NCBI RefSeq assembly: GCF_007923255.1
Contig: NZ_VOHJ01000024.1
Coordinates: 1 to 41,017, forward strand
DNA: 41,017 bases
Origin: Vulcaniibacterium thermophilum
GTDB taxonomy: Bacteria > Pseudomonadota > Gammaproteobacteria > Xanthomonadales > Xanthomonadaceae
Reading direction: 5' to 3'
Shown one piece after another: positions 29,599 through 40,985 of the stretch (position 1 is the first letter of the stretch; each line of letters begins with the position of its first letter). A program made the translations under genes and the position numbers. The notes under the pieces are model-generated. The model worked only from the letters and a program-made list of their open reading frames with translations, was not told the origin of the DNA and made no database searches.

Positions 29599-30276
29599 TC
29601 ACCGCACCTGCCTGACCTGCAGCTCCAGCGTCTCGTCCTTGCGCTTCTGCACGATGCGCGCGGGGACCGGCAGGCCCTCGACGATCCACGCGGTGATCTG
29701 CTTGTTGCCGTCCTGGTTCACGACCTTGGTCGCGCGCATGGCCTTGCCGTTGACCTGCACGGTCTCGTGTCCGGCGACGCTGTAGGTCATGTGCTTGACG
29801 CGGCCGTCCTCCACCATGCGGTAGCGAAGCGGCTTGCCGGCGGCGACGTCGCGCACGAGCGCGAGGTTGATCAGCAGCGCATCGAGATCGCCGGGCTGCA
29901 GCTTGATCGGTCCGGCACGGTCGGCCTTGACGTCGCCGCTCCAGGTGGCGACGCCGCGCTCCCAGTCGTAGCTGGCGTTCTTGCGCGATTTCTTCACCAG
30001 CACCTGGTTGTTGTCGCTTCCCGACAGCGGTCGCCACTGGCCGTCGCGCTCCTCGAACACGGTGCTCTGGCTCAGATCCGCCAGGGCGTTGCGCACGCTC
30101 AGCGTATAGCGCCAGCGGTTGCCCTCCTCCGGGGCGAGGGTCATGCGACCGCTGGCCTGCATGCCCATGTAGTGCGCGGTGTAGTCGGCGGTGAACGGCT
30201 TCAGCGCCCAGGCCGGGGCGGCCAGCAGGCAGAGCGCGAGCAGGGCGACCAGGGCGGTGAATCGGCGTGTGCGCAT
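29599..30276 (-). CDS. DUF3108 domain protein, copy 1 (exported)
   Basis: The 225-residue product has a signal peptide (about 1-24, ending APAWA) and one DUF3108 domain: FTADYTAHYMGMQASGRMTL, STVFEERDGQWRPLSGSDNN and a C-terminal LPVPARIVQKRKDE. DUF3108 proteins are predicted periplasmic beta-rich proteins of unknown function. It is the second of two adjacent paralogues; its start overlaps the stop of the first (TGATG), so the two are cotranscribed with purN. No catalytic motif is visible. Confidence 0.88.
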   Translation of the reverse strand: MRTRRFTALVALLALCLLAAPAWALKPFTADYTAHYMGMQASGRMTLAPEEGNRWRYTLSVRNALADLSQSTVFEERDGQWRPLSGSDNNQVLVKKSRKNASYDWERGVATWSGDVKADRAGPIKLQPGDLDALLINLALVRDVAAGKPLRYRMVEDGRVKHMTYSVAGHETVQVNGKAMRATKVVNQDGNKQITAWIVEGLPVPARIVQKRKDETLELQVRQVR

Positions 30277-30989
30277 CAGGGGGCTCCCGTGTATTCGATC
30301 AGGCGCAGGTCGTAGCTGTCCTCGCCATCCTCGCGCTGCAGGATGCGGATCGGCGTGGGCACGCCCTGCGCGACCCAGATCGTGGTGTCATCGCCGCCAG
30401 CGCGCACCCGGTCCACGCGCAGCGCGCTGAACTCGAGATCGCCCGCGGCGACCGCTTCCGGTTCGACGGCGACCGCGTACTCGTGGTCGCGCACGCGGCC
30501 GTCGTCGACGAAGCGGTAGCGCAGGGTAGCGCCCGGCGCGGCGTCGCGGATGACTGCCAGATTGATGAGCAGGCCGCTCATGTCGCCCGGTCGGAGCGGG
30601 ATCGGGCGCGTTCGCGTCTTCTTCACGTCGCCGCTCCAGCGCGCGATGCCGCGGGCCCAGTCGTACACGCCGACGGTCTGCCGGCGCGAGAACAGCATGC
30701 GCCGCACCGTGCTCTGCGAGACCGGGACATAGCGGCCGTCGATCGCGTCGAACACGGTGCTCTGCTCGGCACGCAGGCCGGCCAGGCCGATCAGCCCCTT
30801 GCCGTCCATGACCAGATCGACCCGCCAGCGCGCAGCGTCGGTCCGCGTGAGGCGCAGCGTGGCTTGGCCCAGCTCGCGCCCGCCGCGGAACACCTGGTAG
30901 TGCGCCACGAACGGTTCCAGCGCACCGGCGAGCGCGGTGACCGGCGCGAGCAGCACGAGCAGGGCGGCGAGAGCGATCAGGCGGGGCAT
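30276..30989 (-). CDS. DUF3108 domain protein, copy 2 (exported)
   Basis: A 237-residue paralogue of the downstream neighbour. It has a signal peptide (about 1-23), then EPFVAHYQVFRGGRELGQAT, QSTVFDAIDGRYVPVSQSTV, the shared YDWARGIARWSGDVK block and VPTPIRILQRED near the end. ATG 30989 starts the signal peptide and overlaps the purN stop region by 13 bases. The two copies share domain order but have diverged clearly, so the duplication is old. Function unknown. Confidence 0.88.
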   Translation of the reverse strand: MPRLIALAALLVLLAPVTALAGALEPFVAHYQVFRGGRELGQATLRLTRTDAARWRVDLVMDGKGLIGLAGLRAEQSTVFDAIDGRYVPVSQSTVRRMLFSRRQTVGVYDWARGIARWSGDVKKTRTRPIPLRPGDMSGLLINLAVIRDAAPGATLRYRFVDDGRVRDHEYAVAVEPEAVAAGDLEFSALRVDRVRAGGDDTTIWVAQGVPTPIRILQREDGEDSYDLRLIEYTGAP

Positions 30990-31648
30990 GGCGAAAGCAG
31001 GTCGTCCTGTCCGAGGCGAAGCGGCCGGGTCAGCGGCGCGCCGTCCACATATACGGTCCGATCGTGGAAACGCACACGCCCGGCTGCGATCCAGTTCAGC
31101 GTCTGGATCAGGAGGGGATGCTCGCGCGCGAGCACGCGCGCCGCGAGCGCGGCCTCGTCGTCGCCCGGCAGGACCGGCACGCGCGCCTGCGCGATCACCG
31201 GTCCGCCGTCCAGCTCCGCGGTGACGAAGTGCACGCTGGCGCCGTGCTCGGACACGCCGGCGGCGAGCGCCTGCCGGTGCGTGTGCAGTCCCTTGAATGC
31301 CGGCAGCAGCGAGGGATGGATGTTGATGAGGCGTCCGGCGCGCGGCGTCACCACCGCTTCGCCGAGCAGGCGCATGTAGCCCGCGCAGACCACCAGATCC
31401 GGCCGCGCCGCATCGACGGCATCGAACAGCGCACGATCGAACGCGATCCGCGTGGGGTGCTCGCGCGGCGAAGCGGCCCACGCCGGCACGCCGGCCGCGC
31501 GCGCGCGCTCGAGCGCGGCCGCCGCCGGCCGGTCGGAGAACACCCCGACCACGCGCGCCGGCAGCGTGCCGTGCGCGATCGCATCGAGGATCGCCTGCAG
31601 GTTGCTGCCGCGTCCGGAGGCGAGCACGGCGATGCGCAGTTCAGCCAT
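30977..31648 (-). CDS. purN: Phosphoribosylglycinamide formyltransferase PurN
   Basis: Transfers the formyl group from 10-formyl-tetrahydrofolate to GAR in purine synthesis. The 223-residue product has the phosphate loop ASGRGSNLQAI, catalytic N109 and H111 (INIHPSLLPAFKG) and D147 (ELDGGPVIAQ), all intact. Its start overlaps the upstream DUF2238 gene by eight bases and its end overlaps the DUF3108 gene, giving a tightly packed operon with purM. Confidence 0.96.
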   Translation of the reverse strand: MAELRIAVLASGRGSNLQAILDAIAHGTLPARVVGVFSDRPAAAALERARAAGVPAWAASPREHPTRIAFDRALFDAVDAARPDLVVCAGYMRLLGEAVVTPRAGRLINIHPSLLPAFKGLHTHRQALAAGVSEHGASVHFVTAELDGGPVIAQARVPVLPGDDEAALAARVLAREHPLLIQTLNWIAAGRVRFHDRTVYVDGAPLTRPLRLGQDDLLSPCPA

Positions 31649-32267
31649 CGCGCGCCTCCTGGCGTTCGCGGCCCAGCCACGGCCACAGCGCCAGCGCGCC
31701 GAGCGCCGCCAGCAGCATGTCCTTGTGCGCGTCCCAGATGTCGCCCTGCTGGCCGTTGTAGGCCTCCGCCTGTTCCGGCGAGAGCGCCAACGCCACGCCC
31801 CATTCGGCCCATTCGTAGACCAGCCCGCTGGCCATGATCAGCAGCACCGCGAGCGCGAACGCCTGGCGCGCGTTCAACGGCCAGCGCTGGCGCAGGTGGT
31901 GGCAGAGCAGGGGCATGAAGGTCAGGCCGTAGAGGATGTGGATGAAGCGGTCGAAGTGGTTGCGCCGCCAGCCGAACGCGCTCGTCGGCGACCAGTCGAA
32001 CAAGGCCTGGAACCAGGCGTCGTAGGGCACGTTGGAGTACAGCCAGCGCGCGCCGATCGAATGGATGGCGATGAACGCGCACACCAGCGCGAAGTCGGAA
32101 TCGCGGGTGGGCCAGCGCCGCGCGTGCGCCCCCAGCCACGACAGGCCGACCACGGCCAGCGAACCGTGCAGCGCCTGTTCGAGCGGCCACAGCGGCCGCC
32201 ACCAGGTGGCCGCGAACACGGCGAGCGTCAGCGCCAGCGTCACCCGCTGCGCGCGGCGAAGCGTCAT
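31641..32267 (-). CDS. DUF2238 (YjdF-like) membrane protein
   Basis: The 208-residue product has about six membrane segments (near 8-24, 34-48, 58-76, 108-125, 135-152 and 183-198). It carries the DUF2238 landmarks HFDRFIHILYG, the acidic SGLVYEWAEWG and the C-terminal GDIWDAHKDMLLAALGA. Family function is unknown; conserved His, Asp and Glu at membrane edges hint at metal or proton handling, which is a guess. It sits between purM (4-base gap) and purN (8-base overlap). Confidence 0.87.
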   Translation of the reverse strand: MTLRRAQRVTLALTLAVFAATWWRPLWPLEQALHGSLAVVGLSWLGAHARRWPTRDSDFALVCAFIAIHSIGARWLYSNVPYDAWFQALFDWSPTSAFGWRRNHFDRFIHILYGLTFMPLLCHHLRQRWPLNARQAFALAVLLIMASGLVYEWAEWGVALALSPEQAEAYNGQQGDIWDAHKDMLLAALGALALWPWLGRERQEARDG

Positions 32268-32271
32268 GGCC

Positions 32272-33300
32272 TCAGCCGATCCGCACCCGCTCGCCGTCGC
32301 CGGCGGCCACCACCTGGCCGATCGCGCGATGCGGCAGGCCGAGGCGTTCGAGATCGGCGGACACCGCCGGCACGTCGCCCGGCGCCAGCACCAGCACGAA
32401 GCCGACGCCGCAGTTGAACGTGCGCCACATCTCCGCCATCGGCACGTTGCCCTCGCGCTGCAGCCAGTCGAACACCGGCGGCAGCGCGAGCGTGGTGGCG
32501 TCGATGTCGAGGCCGAGGCCTTCCGGGATCACACGGATGATGTTCTCGCTCAGGCCGCCGCCGGTGATGTGCGCCATCGCGTGGATGTCGTGGCGGCCGA
32601 GCAGTTCCAGCACCGGCTTCACGTACAGCCGGGTCGGTTCCATCAGCGCGTCGATCAGCCGCACGCCGCCGAGGTCGAGCTCGGCCGGGCGGCCGGCGCG
32701 GTCGTAGATCCTGCGGATCAGCGAATAGCCGTTGGAATGCGGCCCGCTGGAGGCGATGCCGAGCAGCACGTCGCCGTTCCGCACTTTCGAGCCGTCGAGC
32801 AGCTTCGATTTCTCCACCGCCGCCACGCAGAAGCCCGCGAGGTCGTACTCGCCCGGCGGGTACATGTCGGGCATCTCGGCGGTCTCGCCGCCGATCAGCG
32901 CGCAGCCGGACAGCTCGCAGCCGCGCGCGATGCCGCCGACCACGGCGACCGTGGTGTCGACGTCGAGCTTGCCGGTGGCGAAGTAGTCGAGGAAGAACAG
33001 CGGCTCGGCGCCCTGCACCAGCACGTCGTTGACGCACATCGCCACCAGGTCGATGCCGATGGTGTCGTGGCGGTTCAGTTGCTGGGCCAGCTTGAGCTTG
33101 GTGCCGACCCCGTCGGTGCCGGACACCAGCACCGGCTCCTTGTACTTGCCGGACAGGTCGAACAGGGCGCCGAAGCCGCCGAGGCCGCCCATCACCTCGG
33201 GCCGGAAGCTGCGCTTCACCAGCGGTTTGATGCGTTCGACGACTTCGTTGCCCGCGTCGATGTCGACGCCGGCATCGCGGTAGGTGAGCGGAGTGGTCAT
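32272..33300 (-). CDS. purM: Phosphoribosylformylglycinamidine cyclo-ligase PurM
   Basis: ATP-dependent ring closure of FGAM to AIR in purine synthesis. The 342-residue product has the AIRS-family nucleotide motif [13 protein letters not shown], the [21 protein letters not shown] signature and the C-terminal CGVGFVLVL strand. ATG 33300 gives the family start ([13 protein letters not shown]). It is divergent from the DUF2066 gene with 122 bases between them; this gene order is common in gammaproteobacteria. Confidence 0.97.
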   Translation of the reverse strand: MTTPLTYRDAGVDIDAGNEVVERIKPLVKRSFRPEVMGGLGGFGALFDLSGKYKEPVLVSGTDGVGTKLKLAQQLNRHDTIGIDLVAMCVNDVLVQGAEPLFFLDYFATGKLDVDTTVAVVGGIARGCELSGCALIGGETAEMPDMYPPGEYDLAGFCVAAVEKSKLLDGSKVRNGDVLLGIASSGPHSNGYSLIRRIYDRAGRPAELDLGGVRLIDALMEPTRLYVKPVLELLGRHDIHAMAHITGGGLSENIIRVIPEGLGLDIDATTLALPPVFDWLQREGNVPMAEMWRTFNCGVGFVLVLAPGDVPAVSADLERLGLPHRAIGQVVAAGDGERVRIG

Positions 33301-33422
33301 TGCCAGGCCAGGTGCGGCGAAGGCGGCGATTCTACCAAGCGCGCCCGCCGCGGCCGGGGCCGAATGGACGGGCCCGGCCCGCTGCGGCACCATTCCGGGC
33401 GGTTTTCCCGTTCGGAACGACG

Positions 33423-34517
33423 ATGCCCCGGGCCTTGCGCGCACTTCCGCTGCTGTCCCTCCTGTTCCTGTGCCTGACCGCGGGCGCCGCGTTCGCCCAG
33501 CGCGTGGAGGGCGAACGGGCGCGCGCCGAAGGGCCGTACGCGGCGGAGATCGCGGTCAACGGCCAGGGCGAGGGCGAGCGCAACACCGCCTTCGCGCGCG
33601 GGCTGGCGCAGGTGCTGGCCAAGCTGTCGGGCGATCCGGCGGTGAACTCGCGCCCCGGCGTCGGCCAGGAACTGCGCCGCGCCCGCGAGTACGTCGAAGG
33701 CTACGACTACCGCCAGGACCAGGGGCGCTCCCCGAGCGGCGCGCCGACCTTCCGCACCACGCTGGTGATCCGCTACGACCAGGAGAAGGTGGACGAGGTG
33801 GCGGCCGTGCTGGGCCTGCCGATCTGGCCGCAGCCGCGGCCCAAGCCGGTGCTGTGGCTGGCGATCGACGACGGCCGCGGTCCGCGGCTGGTCGGGCTGG
33901 GGCAGGTGAATGCGGCGCGCGCGGCGCTGGATCGCGCGGTCGAGCGCGGCTACAAGCTCGGCCTGCCGGCCGGCAACGCCGCCGAGCAGGCGCTGGTGGG
34001 CGCGATCTGGCGCGGCGACACCGCGGCGGTGGCGCGCGTGTCCGCCCGCTACAGCCCGCCCATGCAACTGATCGGCAAGCTCTACCGCGATCAGGGCGGC
34101 TGGACCGGCGAGTGGATCTTCGTCGACAACGGCAAGGTGCTGAACCGCTGGAAGGTGAGCAAGCCCGACGCGCGCCAGGCGATGGCGGCCGGCGCCGACG
34201 GCGCCGCCGACGCGCTGGTCAAGCGGTACGCCAAGCGCGGCGCGATCGGCGAGCCGGGGGTCTACCGCATCCGCTTCACCGGCCTGCAGAGCGCGGAAGA
34301 CTACATGCGGCTGTCGGCCTATCTGCAGAAGCTGGCCGTGGTCCGCCGCATCGCCCCGCTGCGCGCCACGCCGGAGGCGCTGGAGCTCGAACTGGAGCTG
34401 GTCAGCGGCCTGCCGGGCTTCCGCCGCGCGGTCGACGACGACGGCGTGATCGAAGCGCTCGACCCCGCCGACCCCGCCGGGGCGACCGGCGGCGTCCCGA
34501 CCTACCGCGTGCGCTGA
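33423..34517 (+). CDS. DUF2066 domain protein (exported)
   Basis: The 364-residue product has a signal peptide (about 1-25, ending GAAFA) and a DUF2066 region: [20 protein letters not shown], a [14 protein letters not shown] strand, [18 protein letters not shown] and a C-terminal [17 protein letters not shown]. The family is predicted periplasmic and its role is unknown. ATG 33423 begins the signal peptide. It is first in a three-gene run with the permease (18-base gap) and hda. Confidence 0.88.
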   Translation: MPRALRALPLLSLLFLCLTAGAAFAQRVEGERARAEGPYAAEIAVNGQGEGERNTAFARGLAQVLAKLSGDPAVNSRPGVGQELRRAREYVEGYDYRQDQGRSPSGAPTFRTTLVIRYDQEKVDEVAAVLGLPIWPQPRPKPVLWLAIDDGRGPRLVGLGQVNAARAALDRAVERGYKLGLPAGNAAEQALVGAIWRGDTAAVARVSARYSPPMQLIGKLYRDQGGWTGEWIFVDNGKVLNRWKVSKPDARQAMAAGADGAADALVKRYAKRGAIGEPGVYRIRFTGLQSAEDYMRLSAYLQKLAVVRRIAPLRATPEALELELELVSGLPGFRRAVDDDGVIEALDPADPAGATGGVPTYRVR

Positions 34518-34535
34518 CCGCTTCCGGAGCCCGAC

Positions 34536-35678
34536 ATGGACGCAAGCGCTTCCCTGCGCGAGATCGCGACCTTCCTGCGCCGCCTGCAGTGGACGCTGGT
34601 GGCGCTGGCGGTGATCTGGCTGCTGTGGCTGCTGACGCCGGTGCTGACGCCGTTCGCGCTGTCGGCGCTGCTCGGCTGGCTGGGCGATCCGCTGGTGGAC
34701 CGGCTCGAACGCGCCGGCCGCTCGCGCAACACCGCGGTGGCGCTGGTGTTCTCGGTGATGATCCTGGCGATGGCTCTGGTGCTGGTGCTGCTGGTGCCGA
34801 TGATCGAGCGGCAGGTGGTGACGCTGGTCGACTCGCTGCCGAGCTACCGGGACTGGTTCGTCCGCACCGCGCTGCCCTGGGTGGAGGCGCGCACCGGGCT
34901 GGAGCTCACCAGTTGGCTCGACCTCAACCGGCTGATCGAGCTGGTGCGCGAGCACTGGGAGCGCGCCGGCGGCATCGCGGCCACGGTGCTCGGGTACGTC
35001 TCGCGCTCGGGCTTCGCCTTGCTGGGGTGGCTGGCGAACCTGGTGCTGATTCCGGTGCTGACGTTCTTCTTCCTGCGCGACTGGGACGCGCTGGTGGCGC
35101 GGGTCGCCTCGCTGGTGCCGCGCAGCCACATCGACGCGGTCACGCGGCTGGCGCGCGAATCGAGCGAGGTGCTCAGCGGTTTCCTGCGCGGCCAGTTCCT
35201 GGTGATGATCATCCTCGGCGTGTTCTACGGCGCCGGTCTGTGGCTGGTGGGGCTGGACCTCGGCCTGCTGATCGGGCTGATCGCCGGTCTGCTCACCTTC
35301 ATTCCGTACCTCGGTCCGGCCAGCGGGATCGTGCTGGGCGCGATCGCGGCGCTGGTGCAGTACGGCGACTGGCAGCATCTGGCCGGCGTCGGCGTGGTGT
35401 TCGGCATCGGCCAGATCATCGAGAGCTACTGGCTCACGCCGAAGCTGGTCGGCGACCGCATCGGCCTGCATCCGATGGCGGTGATCTTCGCCGTGCTGGC
35501 CGGCGGGCACCTGTTCGGCTTCCTCGGCATGCTGCTGGCTCTGCCGGTGGCGGCGGTGGTGAACGTGCTGCTGCGCTATCTGGAGGAGCGCTACACCCAC
35601 AGCCTGCTCTACACCGGCCCGCAGCCGGCGCCGCAGATCTACACCGGCCACGACGACGCGCCGGGCGACGACCGCTGA
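34536..35678 (+). CDS. AI-2E family / PerM-type permease
   Basis: Integral membrane protein of the AI-2E (formerly UPF0118, PerM) family, 380 residues, with about eight membrane segments. It contains the conserved SRSGFALLGWLANLVLIPVL, FFFLRDWD and LIGLIAGLLTFIPYLGPASG blocks and the late GIGQIIESYWLTPKLVGDRIG segment. Some family members export autoinducer-2; others are Na+/H+ antiporters, so the substrate is not assigned. GGAG lies seven bases before ATG 34536. It is seven bases upstream of hda. Confidence 0.92.
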   Translation: MDASASLREIATFLRRLQWTLVALAVIWLLWLLTPVLTPFALSALLGWLGDPLVDRLERAGRSRNTAVALVFSVMILAMALVLVLLVPMIERQVVTLVDSLPSYRDWFVRTALPWVEARTGLELTSWLDLNRLIELVREHWERAGGIAATVLGYVSRSGFALLGWLANLVLIPVLTFFFLRDWDALVARVASLVPRSHIDAVTRLARESSEVLSGFLRGQFLVMIILGVFYGAGLWLVGLDLGLLIGLIAGLLTFIPYLGPASGIVLGAIAALVQYGDWQHLAGVGVVFGIGQIIESYWLTPKLVGDRIGLHPMAVIFAVLAGGHLFGFLGMLLALPVAAVVNVLLRYLEERYTHSLLYTGPQPAPQIYTGHDDAPGDDR

Positions 35679-35685
35679 GCCGACC

Positions 35686-36408
35686 GTGTCGCGTTCCGGA
35701 GACGACCCGAGCCTGCGCGCCTCCCCGCAGATGCCGCTGGCGCTGCGGTTTCCGCCCGATCAGCGGCTGGAGACCTGGGTGGCGCCGCCGCCCGGCGCCG
35801 CCGCGCTGGTGCGCGCCGCCGCACGCGGCCAGCGCGGCGACTGGCTCTACCTGACCGGACCCGCCGGCACCGGCAAGACGCACGTGCTGCTGGCCGCCTG
35901 CGCCGAGGCGGAAGCGGCGGGGCGGCGCGCGGCCTATCTGCCGCTGGCGGTGGCGCGCGGCCGGCTGGCGCACGCGCTGGCCGCGCTCGAGGGGCACGAT
36001 CTGCTCGCCCTCGACGGCATCGAGGCGATCGCCGGCCAGCGCGAGGACGAAGTGGCGCTGTTCGACGCCCACAACCGCGCGCGCGCGGCCGGGACGACGG
36101 TGCTGTACGCCGCGCGCGACATCCCCGAGGCGCTCGGCCTGACGCTGCCCGATCTGCGCTCGCGGCTGGGGCAGTGCGTGCGGATTCCGCTTGCGCCGCT
36201 GGACGAGGCCGGCCGCCGCGAGGTGCTGCGCCAGCGCGCGCAGCGGCGCGGGCTGGTGCTGGAGGAGGCCGCGCTCGACTGGCTGCTGCGCCGCGTGGAA
36301 CGCGACCTCGGCAGCCTCACCGCGCTGCTCGACCGCCTCGACCGCGCCTCGCTCGCCGCGCAGCGCCGCATCACCGTGCCGTTCCTGCGGCAGACGCTCG
36401 GCCTGTAA
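35686..36408 (+). CDS. hda: DnaA inactivator Hda
   Basis: AAA+ protein that, bound to the DNA-loaded beta clamp, triggers hydrolysis of DnaA-bound ATP after initiation. The 240-residue product has an N-terminal clamp-binding motif (QMPLAL at 15-20), Walker A GPAGTGKT, Walker B LLALDGIEAI, the LPDLRSRL sensor region and the C-terminal LDRASLAAQRRITVPF. GTG 35686 is preferred over ATG 35731 because the latter would cut Gln-15 from the clamp motif. No HTH of full-length DnaA is present. Confidence 0.92.
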   Translation: MSRSGDDPSLRASPQMPLALRFPPDQRLETWVAPPPGAAALVRAAARGQRGDWLYLTGPAGTGKTHVLLAACAEAEAAGRRAAYLPLAVARGRLAHALAALEGHDLLALDGIEAIAGQREDEVALFDAHNRARAAGTTVLYAARDIPEALGLTLPDLRSRLGQCVRIPLAPLDEAGRREVLRQRAQRRGLVLEEAALDWLLRRVERDLGSLTALLDRLDRASLAAQRRITVPFLRQTLGL

Positions 36409-36409
36409 G

Positions 36410-36425
36410 CGCGGCTTCAGCCGCG
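36410..36425. repeat. Short REP-like palindrome after hda
   Basis: CGCGGCTTCAGCCGCG forms a 7-bp stem with a 2-base loop two bases after the hda stop codon. It is the core of the REP-like element found as an inverted pair at 17283. It may serve as a transcript end between convergent hda and murU. Confidence 0.6.
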
Positions 36426-36474
36426 ATCGGGGTGCTCGGCGGGCGTTCGGGTCGCGGCAGCCGCCAAGGTTTCG

Positions 36475-36504
36475 ATCCGTGTGTATCCGTGGAAATCCGT
36501 GGCT
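36475..36504 (+). repeat. Period-10 ATCCGTG triplet
   Basis: ATCCGTGTGT, ATCCGTGGAA and ATCCGTGGCT follow one another directly between hda and murU. The motif resembles dispersed intergenic sequence in related genomes. It lies outside any gene. Confidence 0.6.
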
Positions 36505-36526
36505 GATGGCCCTGCGCCCGCCGGCG

Positions 36527-39740
<3,214 letters not shown>

Positions 39741-39926
39741 GGGCGCGGCATCGTTGCGTCGAAGCCCACCCTAGCGTTGCGCGCGTGCGCTCGGAAATGA
39801 GCGTGGGATGTGGCCTCATGCCGCTTTCCGCATGAACGTTCCGGAGCCCGTCATGACCCGTCCGCTGCGCTGTCCGCGCGTGAGCCGTCGCCAGCTTCCG
39901 CCCACGCCGCCGCCGCCCCCACGCCT
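39741..39926. promoter_or_regulatory. Divergent control region of cysG and cysB-like gene
   Basis: These 186 bases separate the divergent starts. The inverted repeat TCATGC (39816-39821) / GCATGA (39830-39835) with an 8-base spacer could be part of a LysR-type operator. No clear -35/-10 pair was recognised. The placement of a LysR regulator beside its likely target supports a regulatory role; the exact site is inferred. Confidence 0.35.
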
Positions 39927-40895
39927 ATGACCCTGACCCAGCTCCGCTACTTCGTCGCCATCGCCGACGCCGGTTTCAACATCACCCAGGCCGCCGAGCG
40001 CGTGCACGCCACGCAGCCCGGCCTGTCCAAGCAGCTCAAGCAGCTCGAGGACGAGCTCGGGTTCCTGCTGTTCGTGCGCCGCGGCCGCAGCCTGGAAGGA
40101 CTGACGCCGGCCGGCGCCGACGTGCTCGCGCACGCGCGCCGCCTGCTCGCCGAGGCCGCCAACATCCGCGCCTACGCCGCCAATCACCGCCGCGACGCGC
40201 ACGGCCGGCTGCTGATCGCCACCACCCACACCCAGGCGCGGTTCGTGCTGCCGCCCGCGGTCGCCGCGGTGCGCCGCGCCTATCCCGAGGTGAGCGTGCA
40301 CCTGCAGCCGAGCGCCGAGGCCGACGTGCTGGAGGCGCTCACGCGCGGCGATGCCGATCTGGCCCTGATCAGCACCAGCGGCGACGTGCCGGCCGGCGGC
40401 CTGGCGGTGCCGCTGTTTCGCTGGCGGCGCGTGGTGCTGGTGCCGCGCGGGCATGCGCTGGCGACGCGCGCGCAGGCGCCGACGCTGGCGCAGCTCGGCG
40501 CCTGGCCGCTGGTGAGCTACGAATCGTCGGTGCGGCCGGATTCGTCGCTGCGCCGCGCGTTCGCCGCCGAGGGCGTCGAACCGCGCATCGCCATGACCGC
40601 GCGCGACGCCGACCTGATCCGCACCTACGTGCGCACCGGCCTCGGCGTGGGCGTGCTGGCGGAGATGGCGATCCGCGACGACGACGAGACGCTGGTGGCG
40701 CTGCCGGCGCCGGAGTCGCTGCCCGAATGCGTGAGCTGGGCGGTGCTGCCGCGCGAACGGGTGCTGCGCGACTACACGCTCGACCTGCTGCTGGCGCTGG
40801 CCCCGCAGCTCGACCGCCACGACCTGCGCCGCGCCGCCGCCGGCCACGCCGAGCCGACCTGGCCCGAAGCGCCGCGGTGGGGCCTGCGGCGCTAG
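39927..40895 (+). CDS. cysB: LysR-family regulator, CysB-type
   Basis: Transcription factor of sulfur assimilation, using acetylserine or sulfate as effector in the family. The 322-residue product is close to E. coli CysB (324). It has an N-terminal winged HTH (LTQLRYFVAIADAGFNITQA, then HATQPGLSKQLKQLEDELG) and the CysB-type effector domain beginning RLLIATTHTQARFVLP, with SYESSVRPDSSLRRAF and TYVRTGLGVGVLAEMA later. ATG 39927 is the family start. Its TAG stop lies within the presumed target site (GCTAGC) of the IS481-type element; the protein appears intact. Confidence 0.93.
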   Translation: MTLTQLRYFVAIADAGFNITQAAERVHATQPGLSKQLKQLEDELGFLLFVRRGRSLEGLTPAGADVLAHARRLLAEAANIRAYAANHRRDAHGRLLIATTHTQARFVLPPAVAAVRRAYPEVSVHLQPSAEADVLEALTRGDADLALISTSGDVPAGGLAVPLFRWRRVVLVPRGHALATRAQAPTLAQLGAWPLVSYESSVRPDSSLRRAFAAEGVEPRIAMTARDADLIRTYVRTGLGVGVLAEMAIRDDDETLVALPAPESLPECVSWAVLPRERVLRDYTLDLLLALAPQLDRHDLRRAAAGHAEPTWPEAPRWGLRR

Positions 40896-40911
40896 CTGTG
40901 ATGTTTCAAGA

Positions 40912-40985
40912 GGTTGTTCCCCTCTGACCGGAGGGCGAAGCTGATGTCGCCAAACACCCAGCTCCCATCCGCGAGGGGAACAACC
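40912..40985 (+). promoter_or_regulatory. Inverted repeat covering the transposase ribosome-binding site
   Basis: GGTTGTTCCCCTC (40912-40924) is perfectly complementary to GAGGGGAACAACC (40973-40985). The right arm contains the GAGGGGA Shine-Dalgarno and ends at the transposase ATG. In a long transcript reading in from cysB the site would be sequestered, a known way for insertion sequences to limit transposase translation. Confidence 0.7.

Noticed and set aside
39810-39926. GTG start extending the cysB-type regulator by 39 residues
   Set aside because: The extension is low-complexity, unlike any LysR N-terminus; ATG 39927 places the helix-turn-helix at the usual distance.
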